From Caenorhabditis remanei (Eukaryota; Nematoda; Chromadorea; Rhabditida; Rhabditidae): 64,000 nucleotides of DNA. The stretch is taken from contig NC_071332.1 of the NCBI RefSeq assembly GCF_010183535.1, positions 7,068,001-7,132,000 on the forward strand. The letters run 5' to 3'. The notes below the pieces were generated by a model that was given only the letters and a program-made list of their open reading frames with translations, had not been told where the DNA came from and ran no database searches. Positions 11,001 through 21,325 of this stretch are shown piece by piece; the first letter of the stretch is position 1; every line of letters begins with the position of its first letter. The translations under genes and the position numbers were made by a program.

Positions 11001-13306
11001 AAATTACTTTGTCGATATTTAACTTGCTAGGGAGTGTCCGTACAAAAAAGTTGTCAACTACAAAAATAAAGTTCTACCCTTGATCTGTATGATCCATTAA
11101 AAGTTTTCTTGGTGTGACAATCAGAATTACTATGGCACACTCTCAAAGTTGGTCATTTTCCACTGAAAACAGCCAAAGTTCATACCTTTTTGTCCGGTAC
11201 TGTAGATCAAAAACTTCTTAACCCCTTTCTACCCAAAACACACTTTTTGCCAGACAAAGAGACAAACGAATGATGGAGAAATGATAAGAGTGTATGTATT
11301 AGCCTCACAGAAAGCTGGATTTCTCTCTTCTTCATGATTCAATCTCCGTACGAAACAACACACACATGCTGTATAAAGGGGAGATCAGATATGTTAGCGA
11401 TATCTTGTTGTCCGTGAAAGAACAAGGTGAATATTTTAATATTCGAGGAAAAAGAAAAGAAACGGGAGAAGAAAAAACTGGAAATGATGAGATCATTCTC
11501 TCACACCATCACACAATTCTCAACGTCCTGAATGTGAGAATCCATATAATTGACCTACTTTTCATTGAAATGAATGTTATTAGGAAGAGAGGAACCAAGG
11601 AGTACTGTAAGATAACTGGGAAATATGGATTGATAGATGGGAAAATTGGTTGTACGGTACGCCTGGCTGATAGAAAATCTAGGGAAAGGGTGCCACAGAG
11701 TCTCATAATTCTCGGTTATGATTTCGGGAAGTTAAATGATGAGATCCGAGATTCACCTCGCTTTGAAGGATACTTAACTTGGAAGAGGTTATAAAAATAC
11801 GGTGATCACTATAAAAATGAAGATTTAAAGTCGTCTAATGCAAAATTCAAAAAGCTGAAAAGTTAGTGACCATCGTTTCTTAGTAGCCGGATCTTACAGC
11901 TTATGTACTATTCTACATTCATAAATGCTCGATAGCTTAACAGAACTGTAATTCATATCAGAATCAATTGAATTCTTATCAAATCTCACAAAAGATAATT
12001 CTAGAATCTAGTCCTAGAAAACTTATAATTTATCCCCATGGCTTCGGAGCTCCTTCTATTTATAAACTTTCCAATTAACTCTTCGCACTGTCATGCCATC
12101 TAATTTCCCTTCTGAATAATTCCGATTGTTTCTATGATGTCTACGTGCGAAGCGTAAGCTTTGAAAGATATAAAATCTGACGGTTTTTTATTGCGTTTTC
12201 ATGAAATGGAGACAAAATCATGTCGCATTTGGAGGAAGGAATTTTCGATTTTCAGACATAACCAAAACGAAAGAAATTTCTTCTGACAGTTCCCCCAATC
12301 AATATCTGTCAGTTTTCCAAAGATCAACTACTATCGGACATTCCTATGAGATCCAGAACGTGTACACAATGAAAAACAGAAAATCCCAGCGTGTTTCATA
12401 TCCATTTTCTACTTTTTTGCGTGTTGACGACTTCAGTCTCGCTTCTTCAGTTTCTCCTTCTTCTTCTCCATCCCCCTTCACAACCAGCACTTCTCCGTTC
12501 TCACAACGATTCGATAATCGAAACGCAACAAAAACAAAAGTTGCATCGTTATCCTGTTCCTCTTCATATCTTTTGTCATTATCTAAGAATGGCTTCCCGT
12601 CATCACCAACAAGTTCAATATGGTAATTGCCATTGATAGACGTGAGAGGGGATTCATGAATGGACAGAAGAAAATTCAATGTGGCGGATGAATACTGGGG
12701 GAGACGGCTTCATTGGCTAGACGTTACAGTCAGTCGGGTTTTTATCGCTTGGAATTTTAAAAAGGAAACGCTGTGGGTGACGGACTAAAGAAGGAAAAAA
12801 AATGATGTGTGTGTTCTGATCTTCTGGTTTTTTAATCCATTTAGGAAGAAGTAAAAAGTTAGAAAAAAACTAGTTGTTGGCTTTTAAAAGAGGGAAGAGA
12901 AACTCACTTTCTCTTCTTAATATACTTAAGAATATCCGGCTCATACGGATCTAGAATTGGCCAAACGCATTCATTGTAGAGGATCGGATGGACATCTGGA
13001 AAAGGAAAGAGCGTTGGAAGGGCTAAATCTTTAGGTGGAGGTACTGTCACGCTCAGGCAGATACATACAAACCCGAGGACTACGAATGGTTAACTCCAGG
13101 ACTAGAAATTACAAAAACGGCTGAAAACCTATTCTGAAAGTGTCATGGTGCTTAGTGCTTGATCCCAACTCACTATAATTTGGTTGAATAATTTCTCCTC
13201 GATCCACTCCATCTAATGTTTGAACGTATGACCATTCTTTATTATGCTGCCAATAATATACAGATGCTCCAAGAACTGAAGCAAGTAGGAGTAACGCTTG
13301 AATCAT
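8019..13306 (-). CDS. DUF229 (sulfatase/phosphatase-fold) membrane protein, probable pseudoenzyme
   Basis: Thirteen exons: 13306-13174, 12995-12908, 10168-10076, 10016-9803, 9756-9549, 9502-9390, 9335-9211, 9078-8995, 8947-8709, 8663-8540, 8490-8277, 8228-8107 and 8061-8019 (1800 nt, 599 residues, all phases consistent). The N-terminal helix MIQALLLLASVLGASVYYW is a signal anchor. Then come ECVWPILDPYEPDI, the central SPSLAVLYLRSMSHSQLRRE, VEERNPILLAHIP, IPHNRTCYHVPIADEYCLC and a final FCEMC. This is the layout of the nematode-expanded DUF229 family, which has an alkaline-phosphatase-like fold. Family members usually have D-S-x-S and S-D-H-G at the metal site. Here these read R-S-M-S and S-A-E-G, so catalysis is doubtful. 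A TTTCAG precedes the ATG. Intron 2 is 2.7 kb and contains a MITE. The ectodomain should be lumenal or extracellular. Confidence 0.83.
10751..11202. mobile_element. Palindromic MITE (TA-flanked) in the DUF229-gene intron
   Basis: The 452-bp segment starts CAGTACCGGACAAAAAGG and ends with the reverse complement of that sequence. The arms extend nearly 190 bp inward with few mismatches, and TA dinucleotides lie directly outside both ends. Internal blocks such as CCAACTTTGAGAGTGTGCCA recur inverted. This is the structure of a non-autonomous Tc1/mariner-type foldback element. No coding capacity. Confidence 0.8.
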
Positions 13307-15049
13307 TTTACTGAAAGTTTCAAAATTTAAACTGAAAAATTCCAACTTCTGCAACAGAAAACGGACACGAAATGAACAACTGAATGAAGAAACAAGCCGA
13401 ATTTTGTGTTATAAACGAGTGCGTTTTAACTGAATGTGAGATTAGAATCGGATCTATCCTGAACTCGACAAAAAAACTGCCAAAAAGTGAGGGAAAAAAC
13501 GGTGTGGATCGGAAAGATGAAACTAAAAAGAGGTTGTAGAAAGAGACGGAGAAGAAGACACTGTGGGCGGGTTTATCAAAAGGCCAGGAAAAATTGAGAA
13601 GAAACCGAAAAGAGACGGAATGAAAGTGCATAGAGAGAGAAATGGATAGAAGGAAAAGAATCGGAGACGGGGATGATTGGGAAGATGAAGCAACGCAGAA
13701 GACACGACAACTAGCAGGATCGCGTTTTATGCTAAGGAGATGAAGCGGCGGGACGACGAGAAGGAGAAGAGGAGACGTGTTATTGTATGTTAGGAAAGAT
13801 ACGTTCGTCAGGCTTTCTTTCCTTTTCCGATAGTGTATTCCAATTCATGTTTCGTATTCCAATTTAGATTTTGAAAGATTTTGAAAGATTGTGAGTTGAA
13901 ACTGCGCACGCTTGCGTGACGACGACAAAAACTGAACACGATGTGAAACTTTCGAACTTTCCCAATTATTTCCCGTTTTGGACTGGATCCGTTCAACCTA
14001 AATTCCTTCAAAACGAACTTCCTTTTTAACAAATAATTTTTCGAATCCCTGAACTTCTTTTTGAATTTATTTGTTATACTTTGAGTGGTGTTGGATCATA
14101 GTTGCAAGAGTTGTTGAAATGAATTCAATCAAGAAAATCCAATCATGTTTTGTACCTGAATAATTTTTGGTGAACAAGTTTCTGTCTGCTCGGATATTTT
14201 TAGGAATCAGTGTGTAGGGTGGTGTCGTGCGATGTGTGAAGTTATGATGAAGTATCGGAATTTTGTACTTGGAACAGAGTTATTATACAACTACGGCACG
14301 GCCTCCAGCGGAGGCCCTTTCAATGCACTGCGCACAGTACTTTGAGAGGGCCTCTGTGGGAGGCCGTGCTACGGTAGGCACAGTGAATTCTGCAAAAATG
14401 TGAATAAAACTCTAAACATAAATACAGTACTACAGTACCCCCAACAGATGAAATACATGGTTAAAGAAAAATAATTACATTCCAAGCCAAGTGAAACATT
14501 TGTGGAGCTGGGAAAACTTGAGAACTTTTTACCAATGAAATAAAAATCAAGAAAACTAAAACTGAAATTCAAAAGGGTTGCAAATTGACCTCGGTGCCCG
14601 GAAATCTCAACAATATATTATTCTTTCCGGTAGGAATGCTTCATGACGGTAAACATAAATATTTCCGAATATAGGCCTCTGTTTATTTTTTCTTTCTCTC
14701 TTTATAAACACTTTTGTATGCTACAATCCCTTCTTTTCCTGATTTCCGACCGAAAACCACAACACTTTTTTCAGGGAACATATTATCCAATAAAGTTTAC
14801 ACAGACATCGAGATTTCGAAGTTTTCTCTATTTCGGAAACTTGGTTCTATTTTGAATTAATTCAGATAAATAATTGCAGAGCTATTCAAGATACAGTACT
14901 CCCAAAATATATCTATAATTTATTCATCAAGATAACACAGTGATGCGTCGAGAGAGCAAATAAGATTGGATCCACACATATTGATTTACTCGTTTAGTCT
15001 GTCTCGTCATCTACAAGAAACCGTACACACAGAAAAAAGGATTTCTCAG
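13307..15049. other. Intergenic: divergent upstream regions of the DUF229 and F-box genes
   Basis: 1.7 kb between the DUF229 gene (-) and the F-box gene (+). It contains a GC-rich hairpin (14291-14374) and one copy of a dispersed repeat (about 14150-14235). The open frames here are purine-rich or AT-rich without splice or family support. Confidence 0.55.
14291..14374. repeat. Imperfect GC-rich inverted repeat
   Basis: Arms 14291-14322 and 14342-14374 pair as a hairpin around a 19-bp loop. Both contain GCACGGCCTCC and GAGGCCCT with a few mismatches. The GC content stands out from the AT-rich surroundings. It may be a short MITE remnant or a stable structured element. Confidence 0.6.
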
Positions 15050-16277
15050 ATGGACCTCATCCTTCTTTTAAATAACGTCATGAAGTCTCAATTAATAAAA
15101 CCAATTTCTGAAACAGAAATGAGAATTTTAAGCTTGCCGACTGTTGTTCAAAGAGAAATCTTTGGACATTTTAAGCTTGAAGAGCTGTTATTTTTATCTT
15201 TCTGTTCCAAAAGATTCAAGTATCTAATCCAATCAATTCAAGGACATCGGCTTAAACAGATTGAAACAATCACGTATACTTTCTCCCGTGGAAAGTTCTC
15301 TATTGGAGCAGGAACGCTGTTCCATTTAACATTGTATGAAGGTTATTCGTGTATAACGCCGATGGAATTATTTGGAATGAGCCGTGAGACACCATGCTGG
15401 TAAGTATTTCATCGATTCGATTGTTTTGACTGTTGTTCACAAGCTATGCTTGTTCTCACAGTCTTAGTTTTCGTGATACATACATGCTATGGATTTACAA
15501 TGTTTTGATATTACAGTTGGAATCGTTCGCCCTCCTGCTCACTATATAACTATGATGGGAAGAGAAGAGATTCCATTATCCAAGGAGTTCACTCATACAT
15601 TCAACAATTCTTCGGACCGTCTACATACTATGAAATCGAGAGCTTTAACGAATTGCCAACGAGCCTTGAAAATATCAGACGCAGTTACATATTTTTGCCT
15701 GACAACTCAAAACCTAAAGAGTTGGAAGCATGCTTCAAAAAATCTCCAATCCAGCAATATGTTTGGCTTGAAGGTCGTTTGAACGGCAATCTGAGTTCGA
15801 ATTCTGTGATTTATAAAACCGAATACTTGGAGGTTGACCATTTCAGAATTGGCGATTTTTTGATCCACTTCAAGGGAGACTATCTTCGTTGTAATCACAC
15901 ATCTCTCGATAATACTGAAATTGTCGAATTCCTGAATGCGTGGAAATCCAACGAAAGATGTAAAAATTTGAAAGTTCTCACTATCTATTCTATGTTTGAC
16001 TTAGACAAGAACGAAATATTGGGGAAAGTTGGTCACAAATCATTGAACCCATGGGAGTTCGTCGAGTGGGACATACGGTTCGTTTTTTTCTTAATTGAAC
16101 TGACGTAAAACTTATCTGAATTTCAGCGATGATAATGGAGGAGACAATATTACTACTACAACTACTCGTGATTATTTAATAAGGGAAAGTGATGGAAAAC
16201 GAGCATATGTAAATATTACACCAAAAGTGGTGTATCTTGCTGTTTTTGGTTCAACTGGGAACTACATTAAGTTCTAA
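15050..16277 (+). CDS. F-box protein with FBA_2-type associated domain
   Basis: Three exons, 15050-15399, 15517-16077 and 16127-16277, give 353 residues. An F-box lies near residues 22-65 (RILSLPTVVQREIFGHFKLE, then SFCSKRFKYLI). The remainder resembles the F-box-associated FBA_2 domain, with LEVDHFRIGDFL, NLKVLTIYSMFD, and a C-terminal segment ending in a short beta-like NITPKVVYLAVFG. Family knowledge: this greatly expanded nematode class supplies substrate adaptors for SKP1-cullin ubiquitin ligases. The start was taken at the ATG immediately after TTTCTCAG (15042-15049), a likely trans-splice acceptor. Two later in-frame ATGs (15080 and 15119) are possible. The substrate is unknown. Confidence 0.82.
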
Positions 16278-16768
16278 CTATATTAATCTGAAAATATGAA
16301 AAAAACTACTTCAAAAATTTCAATAATCCTTCACTCACTGCTTTGTCTCATTTTTCAATGATTTTTCCGCTTTCAATTTCCTTACTACTGTTGTATACAT
16401 TTTTTGAAGTTTTTGAAGTTTTTTTTTTCAATAATGAAGACACATAACTTTTTGCTTCAAACTCAGAACCGGCTCTTGCAGAAAAATCTAGATTTTGCTG
16501 TAAATGTGGCTGAAACTAGTTCGATCGACAAAACTTAATTTGATTTTGGACCTGAATAAATTTTGTTGCACCAGTTTATGTCTGATAGTTAACTCGGATA
16601 TTTTTAGTCGTTGTGTAGGATGTTGTCACTGGAGATTGATTTTCTGACTGGGCCAAGTTTTAAAAGGAACTGCTATTTTCTTTCTCCCAGATCAAAAAAC
16701 ATTCGATAGTTTTTTTTCTGGGAATAAAAACAAATTCTGGGAAAACTCAAAACTGCTAATTATTTATT
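16278..16768. other. Intergenic, convergent 3' ends with dispersed repeat copy
   Basis: Lies between the F-box gene (+) and the chemoreceptor gene (-). Positions about 16540-16633 resemble a segment near 14150-14235 in the same orientation. Otherwise AT-rich with no gene. Confidence 0.5.
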
Positions 16769-18041
16769 TCAACTTCCGTTTCGAACACTATCATTTGGTC
16801 TTGATAAACTACTGGACACCAAAGACACATCGCCAACTGATATGTTTCTTGGAAAGAAAATGGATTGAAGTTTTGATTTCGCCAGATGAAAAAGTGGTCG
16901 ATTGAACAGAATCATTGCCAATGTACTCATTGCCCCGTGGAGAGATGCCAATACGATAGCCACGTATCCAACTTCTGGGAATTCAGGAAATGGTTTTGAT
17001 TTGACTTCATGAGGAAGCACTTACCGTTACCCTCGAAATGGAAAATAATTGAAACAATATAAATAAATAACGGGAATCCCATCATGACTCCATGAACACC
17101 AATTTGACAGAATAAACTGACAAGAAACGATCGATGCATTGCGATAGTTCTCATAGATGACTGAGATTCTTTGACCATTTCATCCAGGGCTAAGAAGGAA
17201 ACAACTCCCATTGTTGCACATAAAAATGAGCCGAGAATTGTAGAAGCAAGAACAGAAACGTTGAAAAGATGGATTGGCTTGATGCCATCATTTGTGGTTT
17301 TCGGAAGTGTTATTGCAGAAGTACAAAGGAGTTCCGGGTACTCGTTTATTATCTGAAAGCAAAAAAGAGAACTGAAACTTCAAAAGGTTAAGAAATACCT
17401 CTAGTTTCTGTTTGTATTTAGTTTGTTCAAACATTCCAGTGACACAAAGTCCCAAAAAACAGAAGGTGCACCCGGAGAATACAACGAGGGTATGTCGGCC
17501 ACCTTCAACAATTGAAGCAGATTTCCTGACCCATTTTGAACAGAGATTGTTGGTTGAAATCAACTTGAACCGGTAATAGAGTAGTTCTAGAATTGACCAT
17601 CCAGTAGAAGCGATGAAGAAATAGAATATGAAAAACATAAAGAATCCATTTATATATGTGAAAAAGAATGCTCCGGTCATTCGTAAAGTGGGATACGGTA
17701 GGTAGAGAACAGGTTTCATGACGACAGATAGATGAAGTTCAAATAGGAAATTGCTGGAATGAAATTCATTGGATAAGGAGATAGGGATACTGTAACTCAA
17801 CTTACCTGACAACATGAGTGGCCAGATACTTTTTGTAGATCTTGAAATTCGGAGACTTCTCTTCATATAAGGTATAAAAAGCCATAACATAAATAGGAAA
17901 TGCAACTAGATGAGCACCAGTTAACCCATAATTGTATCCTATTGGAGCAGGTTTCTTGCACATCTCTCTATTATCATAAATGAGATTCATCCACTCATCG
18001 AATGACCGGGAAAGAATTGAAACTTCGGGGAAGAAACTCAT
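16769..18041 (-). CDS. Seven-transmembrane chemoreceptor (SRH/SRI-like, Str superfamily)
   Basis: Four exons: 18041-17806, 17753-17399, 17352-17025 and 16974-16769 (1125 nt, 374 residues). Seven hydrophobic stretches can be picked out, beginning with YGLTGAHLVAFPIYVMAFYT and ending with VGYVAIVLASLHGAMSTLAM. The last of these, followed by ILFNRP, resembles the HG..ST.-M.....P motif of the nematode SRH/SRI serpentine receptors. Family knowledge: these are G-protein-coupled chemoreceptors of ciliated sensory neurons. I cannot fix the subfamily by eye. All splice phases fit and no lesion was seen, so it looks functional. Confidence 0.8.
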
Positions 18042-18421
18042 TTTTCAAGAAGATAGAAATCATCTAGATATAGAGATCTCCTTGAAAAAGTACATAAAAG
18101 TATTGTGTATACTCACACTAGAATTGAATTATAAATTGTGGGTTTCAAGGAAATTGAATCTCATTCTTTTCACGTTTCATATTCTGCATAATTGAGATCT
18201 TTGTTCGCAAAAGATCTGAATAAGTCTGAAACCTCGAAGATTAAAAGAGCAAAAAGTGGAACTGCACGATGGAAATGGGAGGACATTCAGAATTTCAGAG
18301 AGTTTCCAATTTTAATATAGAACAAATAAACGTGAACTTACAGAACCGATAAATAAAAATTCTTATTTTTTCGTGAAATCAAAATTCAAATTACATCAGT
18401 TTCAATAAAAGATTGTTCCCG
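18042..18421. other. Divergent promoter region
   Basis: 380 bp between the start codons of the chemoreceptor gene (-) and the Cys-rich membrane protein gene (+). It must contain both promoters. I see no recognisable binding site with confidence. Confidence 0.5.
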
Positions 18422-19937
18422 ATGTTTCTATTGCTTCAGTTGCTCATATTTTCACTTTTTCTCAACGGTCCATTGGCGCAAACATGTCAGAAAGATATGG
18501 TGTGGTACTTCCATTTAGAAATATAAATCTCAATTTTCAGGATTGTATCACTACAATTTCCCTAACTGAAAAAACCTGTTCTTTCCTGAGTGTCTCCTCC
18601 AAATCAGTCGACTTCAACAAAACGTCATTCCATCAACTTGCGGAAAATATGAAAATAGATCAAATTGATACTCCACAATGTTACATGTCTGCAGGAGGAA
18701 AAGGAACAAAACTGTTAATCGAATGTTTCTGCAGTCGAGCATTTTTTGCTGGATGTCTGAGTTCTGGAGCAATGGCAGAAGCACTGTATCAATGGCGTCG
18801 TGATCACGAGAGTACTGTTGATGAGCACACGAAAGATGTGAATTTGGAATTCGAGAATAAAGTGGATTGTATTCTGAAAGGATTCCAAAAATATCAATTA
18901 CGTATTGGCAGTGAGTATATATATTCTTTGTCCCTCTCTTTATTTCTGTTATTTCAGATTTCGCTCCTGCACAAAAACTCTGGGATATAACATGTAAAGA
19001 TAACGCAATCATGGAAGTGAAAACAACCCAATCCTTGCCATTGAAACCGCTTGCAAAAAACACTCGATTAGCCATTGATTTGAGGTGTGGAAAACAGGGG
19101 AAAGCACTGCCGACGGTTTATTGTTCGGAGGATTACTGTCATAATGAAGAGGTGCATGTCACCGAAAATACGCTGATCCCATTGAGAACTTATGTGAGTT
19201 TTGGAGAATTTCCTTATCAGATAACATTTAATATTTCAGTCATTGATCATGAGATCCATCCGCAACGGGAAAAGTATCCAATCGGGATGCAAGCAATCGA
19301 CTTCTTTGCAAGAAACTCAATGTGTCTTGACTGCATTCCATTCGATTGTTGAGAACTTTTTATATCAGAATGGCACACAAAGGACAGCTCCTCCATCGGT
19401 TATACAAATTGGAATGAGTAGAGCAAAGCTGAAAACAAATCAATCTGAACCTGAAACTTCTCTCAAAAGCATTATCTCTTGGCTCTTTGGTTTGGCGTAT
19501 TTCATTTCTTTCTTCTTTATGTGCATCATTCCACTATGCTCTTGTGGTTGGTTTCTCTTTTTATTTCCGATATAATTGATCACATTAATTTAGGAAACGA
19601 ACATCGGAACGAACTAGGTCACTTTTTGAATCCAAATCTGAAAGATATTGAGGAAATACTATTAGCCGATGCGCATAAAAATGAAAAACCGATATTTCCT
19701 GTGAAGAATTTGGATGAACCGAAACAGGAAATTATCGACGTGGCAGTAACGACGAATTCTCAAATGGGTAATATCACTGATTTGGGATCAGAAGGACCCA
19801 CTGGACCTGGTGGAGGATCGATAAGTTAGTGACACCATCTATTTATACTCTAAATTCGTTTTCTTTCAGAATCTCTGAAAAAAGATTTGAAAAGTGGAGA
19901 AGACGGGAAAGATCTGTCTGCCGATGCTGCAGTGTAG
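18422..19937 (+). CDS. Cys-rich single-pass membrane protein of unknown function
   Basis: Six exons: 18422-18499, 18541-18910, 18958-19193, 19240-19546, 19594-19824 and 19870-19937 (1290 nt, 429 residues). A signal peptide (MFLLLQLLIFSLFLNGPLAQ) is followed by a Cys-rich ectodomain. The first half has CYMSAGGKGTKLLIECFCSR and the second has LRCGKQGKALPTVYCSEDYC. One membrane helix follows (IISWLFGLAYFISFFFMCII, about residues 315-340) and then an acidic, Gly/Lys-rich cytosolic tail of about 90 residues. The paired Cys patterns suggest two related extracellular modules, but I do not recognise a named domain. The first intron is only 41 bp. Same-strand neighbours natd-1 and the DEAD-box gene follow within 330-380 bp. 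It could be a receptor or an adhesion-type protein; the function is not inferable. Confidence 0.75.
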
Positions 19938-20258
19938 AAGTTTTGTCATAATTTTAAACTACTTCTTTTCTTTTTTTAAATAAAAATAAATAGTTTTGAA
20001 GTGAAGAGCTGCTCTTGAAATGAAAAAAAATCTTGATAAAAACTGTGCAAGCATTTCGTGGCTGTGTTCGCGGACCGGGCACCAGAGTTGACGACAAAAA
20101 ACTACTGGAATTTTTAATGTGGCTGAAATCAATAGCCGAAGTTCTCTGTTCTTGTTGTTTTCCTAGGATGTTTCATTTGCTATATTTTTCTATTCTTCTC
20201 ATTATTTACTTTTTATCAACTGTCAGCATTTTTAAAAACATGGTTCTTACAGAAGTAA
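19938..20258 (+). other. Short intergenic spacer with trans-splice acceptor
   Basis: 321 bp containing the 3' UTR of the Cys-rich membrane protein gene and, at 20245-20252, a TTCTTACAG-like acceptor six bases before the natd-1 ATG. No upstream natd-1 exon is evident, which suggests trans-splicing. No other feature. Confidence 0.5.
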
Positions 20259-20952
20259 ATGCCAGTCGATGCGAAAAAACTGGTTAAAAAAGCCAGTCAA
20301 CACCTGAAACCAGTGGAAAAGCTGGATTGTGAAACCCCAAGAAACACGACAACAGATGGGTAAATTATCTACCAATATGGTTCAAATTACGAATGGTTTT
20401 CTTATTTTCAGAGAAACAATAAAGTTCGACTACATGTGGGCGACCCATCTCAGCGATGAGGACTTTGAATGGGCGTTTGCTCTTTTCAAAGCAAACATGT
20501 ACGAAATGTACCATATGTCACAATGGGGATATGATGAGAATTCAAAGCGAAACGAGCTCCGCGCAACAACATCTCGATTCATCATCGCTCTCAATTCAAA
20601 AGGAGAGAAAATTGGATACACAACGTACCGATTTGTCGTAGATCACAATATTCCAGTGGCTTACTGTTGGGAGCTTCAAATTCTTCCCGATTATCAAAAC
20701 AAAGGAATCGGCGGAATGATGCTCGACACACTGGAACGTCTCTCCGCGAAGTAAGTGGTTTTTATAAAATTAAAACTTAATTTGAAATGTTTCAGAACGA
20801 ACATGACAAAGGTGATGGCGACTGTCTTCCTTTACAACGCTGCATCGCTCGGATTCTTCCACAAGCACGGATATGTCAGTGACGTTACGTGCCCCTCTGA
20901 CGATTCTGGTCTGGATTACGCGATTCTGTCGAAAGAGACACCTTCTTCTTGA
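20259..20952 (+). CDS. natd-1: N-alpha-acetyltransferase NAA40/NatD homologue
   Basis: Three exons, 20259-20359, 20412-20750 and 20796-20952, give 198 residues. A basic N-terminal region is followed by a GNAT fold. WATHLSDEDFEWAFALFKAN and the MSQWGYDENSKRNEL block match the NAA40-specific N-terminal helices. CWELQILPDYQNKGIGGMML is the acetyl-CoA-binding motif (Q-x-x-G-x-G). MTKVMATVFLYNAASLGFFH and the YAILS terminus follow, as in human NAA40. Family knowledge: NatD acetylates only the N-terminal Ser of histones H4 and H2A. Human NAA40 is about 237 residues, and the shorter tail here lacks its Cys/His-rich end. An in-phase splice and an SL-like acceptor support the start. Confidence 0.88.
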
Positions 20953-21325
20953 TCTCTATCAATTACTTATTTTACATATTTCAAATTGCTTATACAACGG
21001 TTTTCTCAAAGTTCGTGTATTTTTGTTATATTTGTTCTATTCTTCAAATTAAAAACATTTATTTTTGTGTTCTACTTTTCAATTTATTTGTGTTTCTATT
21101 TCACAACTATACCTATTTTTAGATAATACGCTTGTATATGTATATCAGCTTGTCGATGAAAAAGGGAATGAGAGATTATAAGAACGGAGAGAGTAGTAAA
21201 GAAGGAACTTTTGATGTTATTTTACTTCAATTTGCTCTATTCCTTAATCCTCCGGTCTCGAAATTTTATTCCTTTCTTCCAATATTCTTGCCGGATTTAT
21301 CCTATATATTTTTTAAAGCTCGACT
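20953..21325. other. Intergenic between natd-1 and the DEAD-box gene
   Basis: 373 bp, AT-rich, with the natd-1 3' UTR and the 5' region of the helicase gene. TTTTTTAAAG (about 21310-21319) just before the helicase ATG could be a weak trans-splice acceptor. No gene is evident. Confidence 0.45.

Noticed and set aside
11366..11794. 142-codon + strand ORF in the DUF229-gene intron
   Set aside because: Charged, low-information product, no signal peptide, no splice context and no family resemblance. Treated as a chance frame in an intron.
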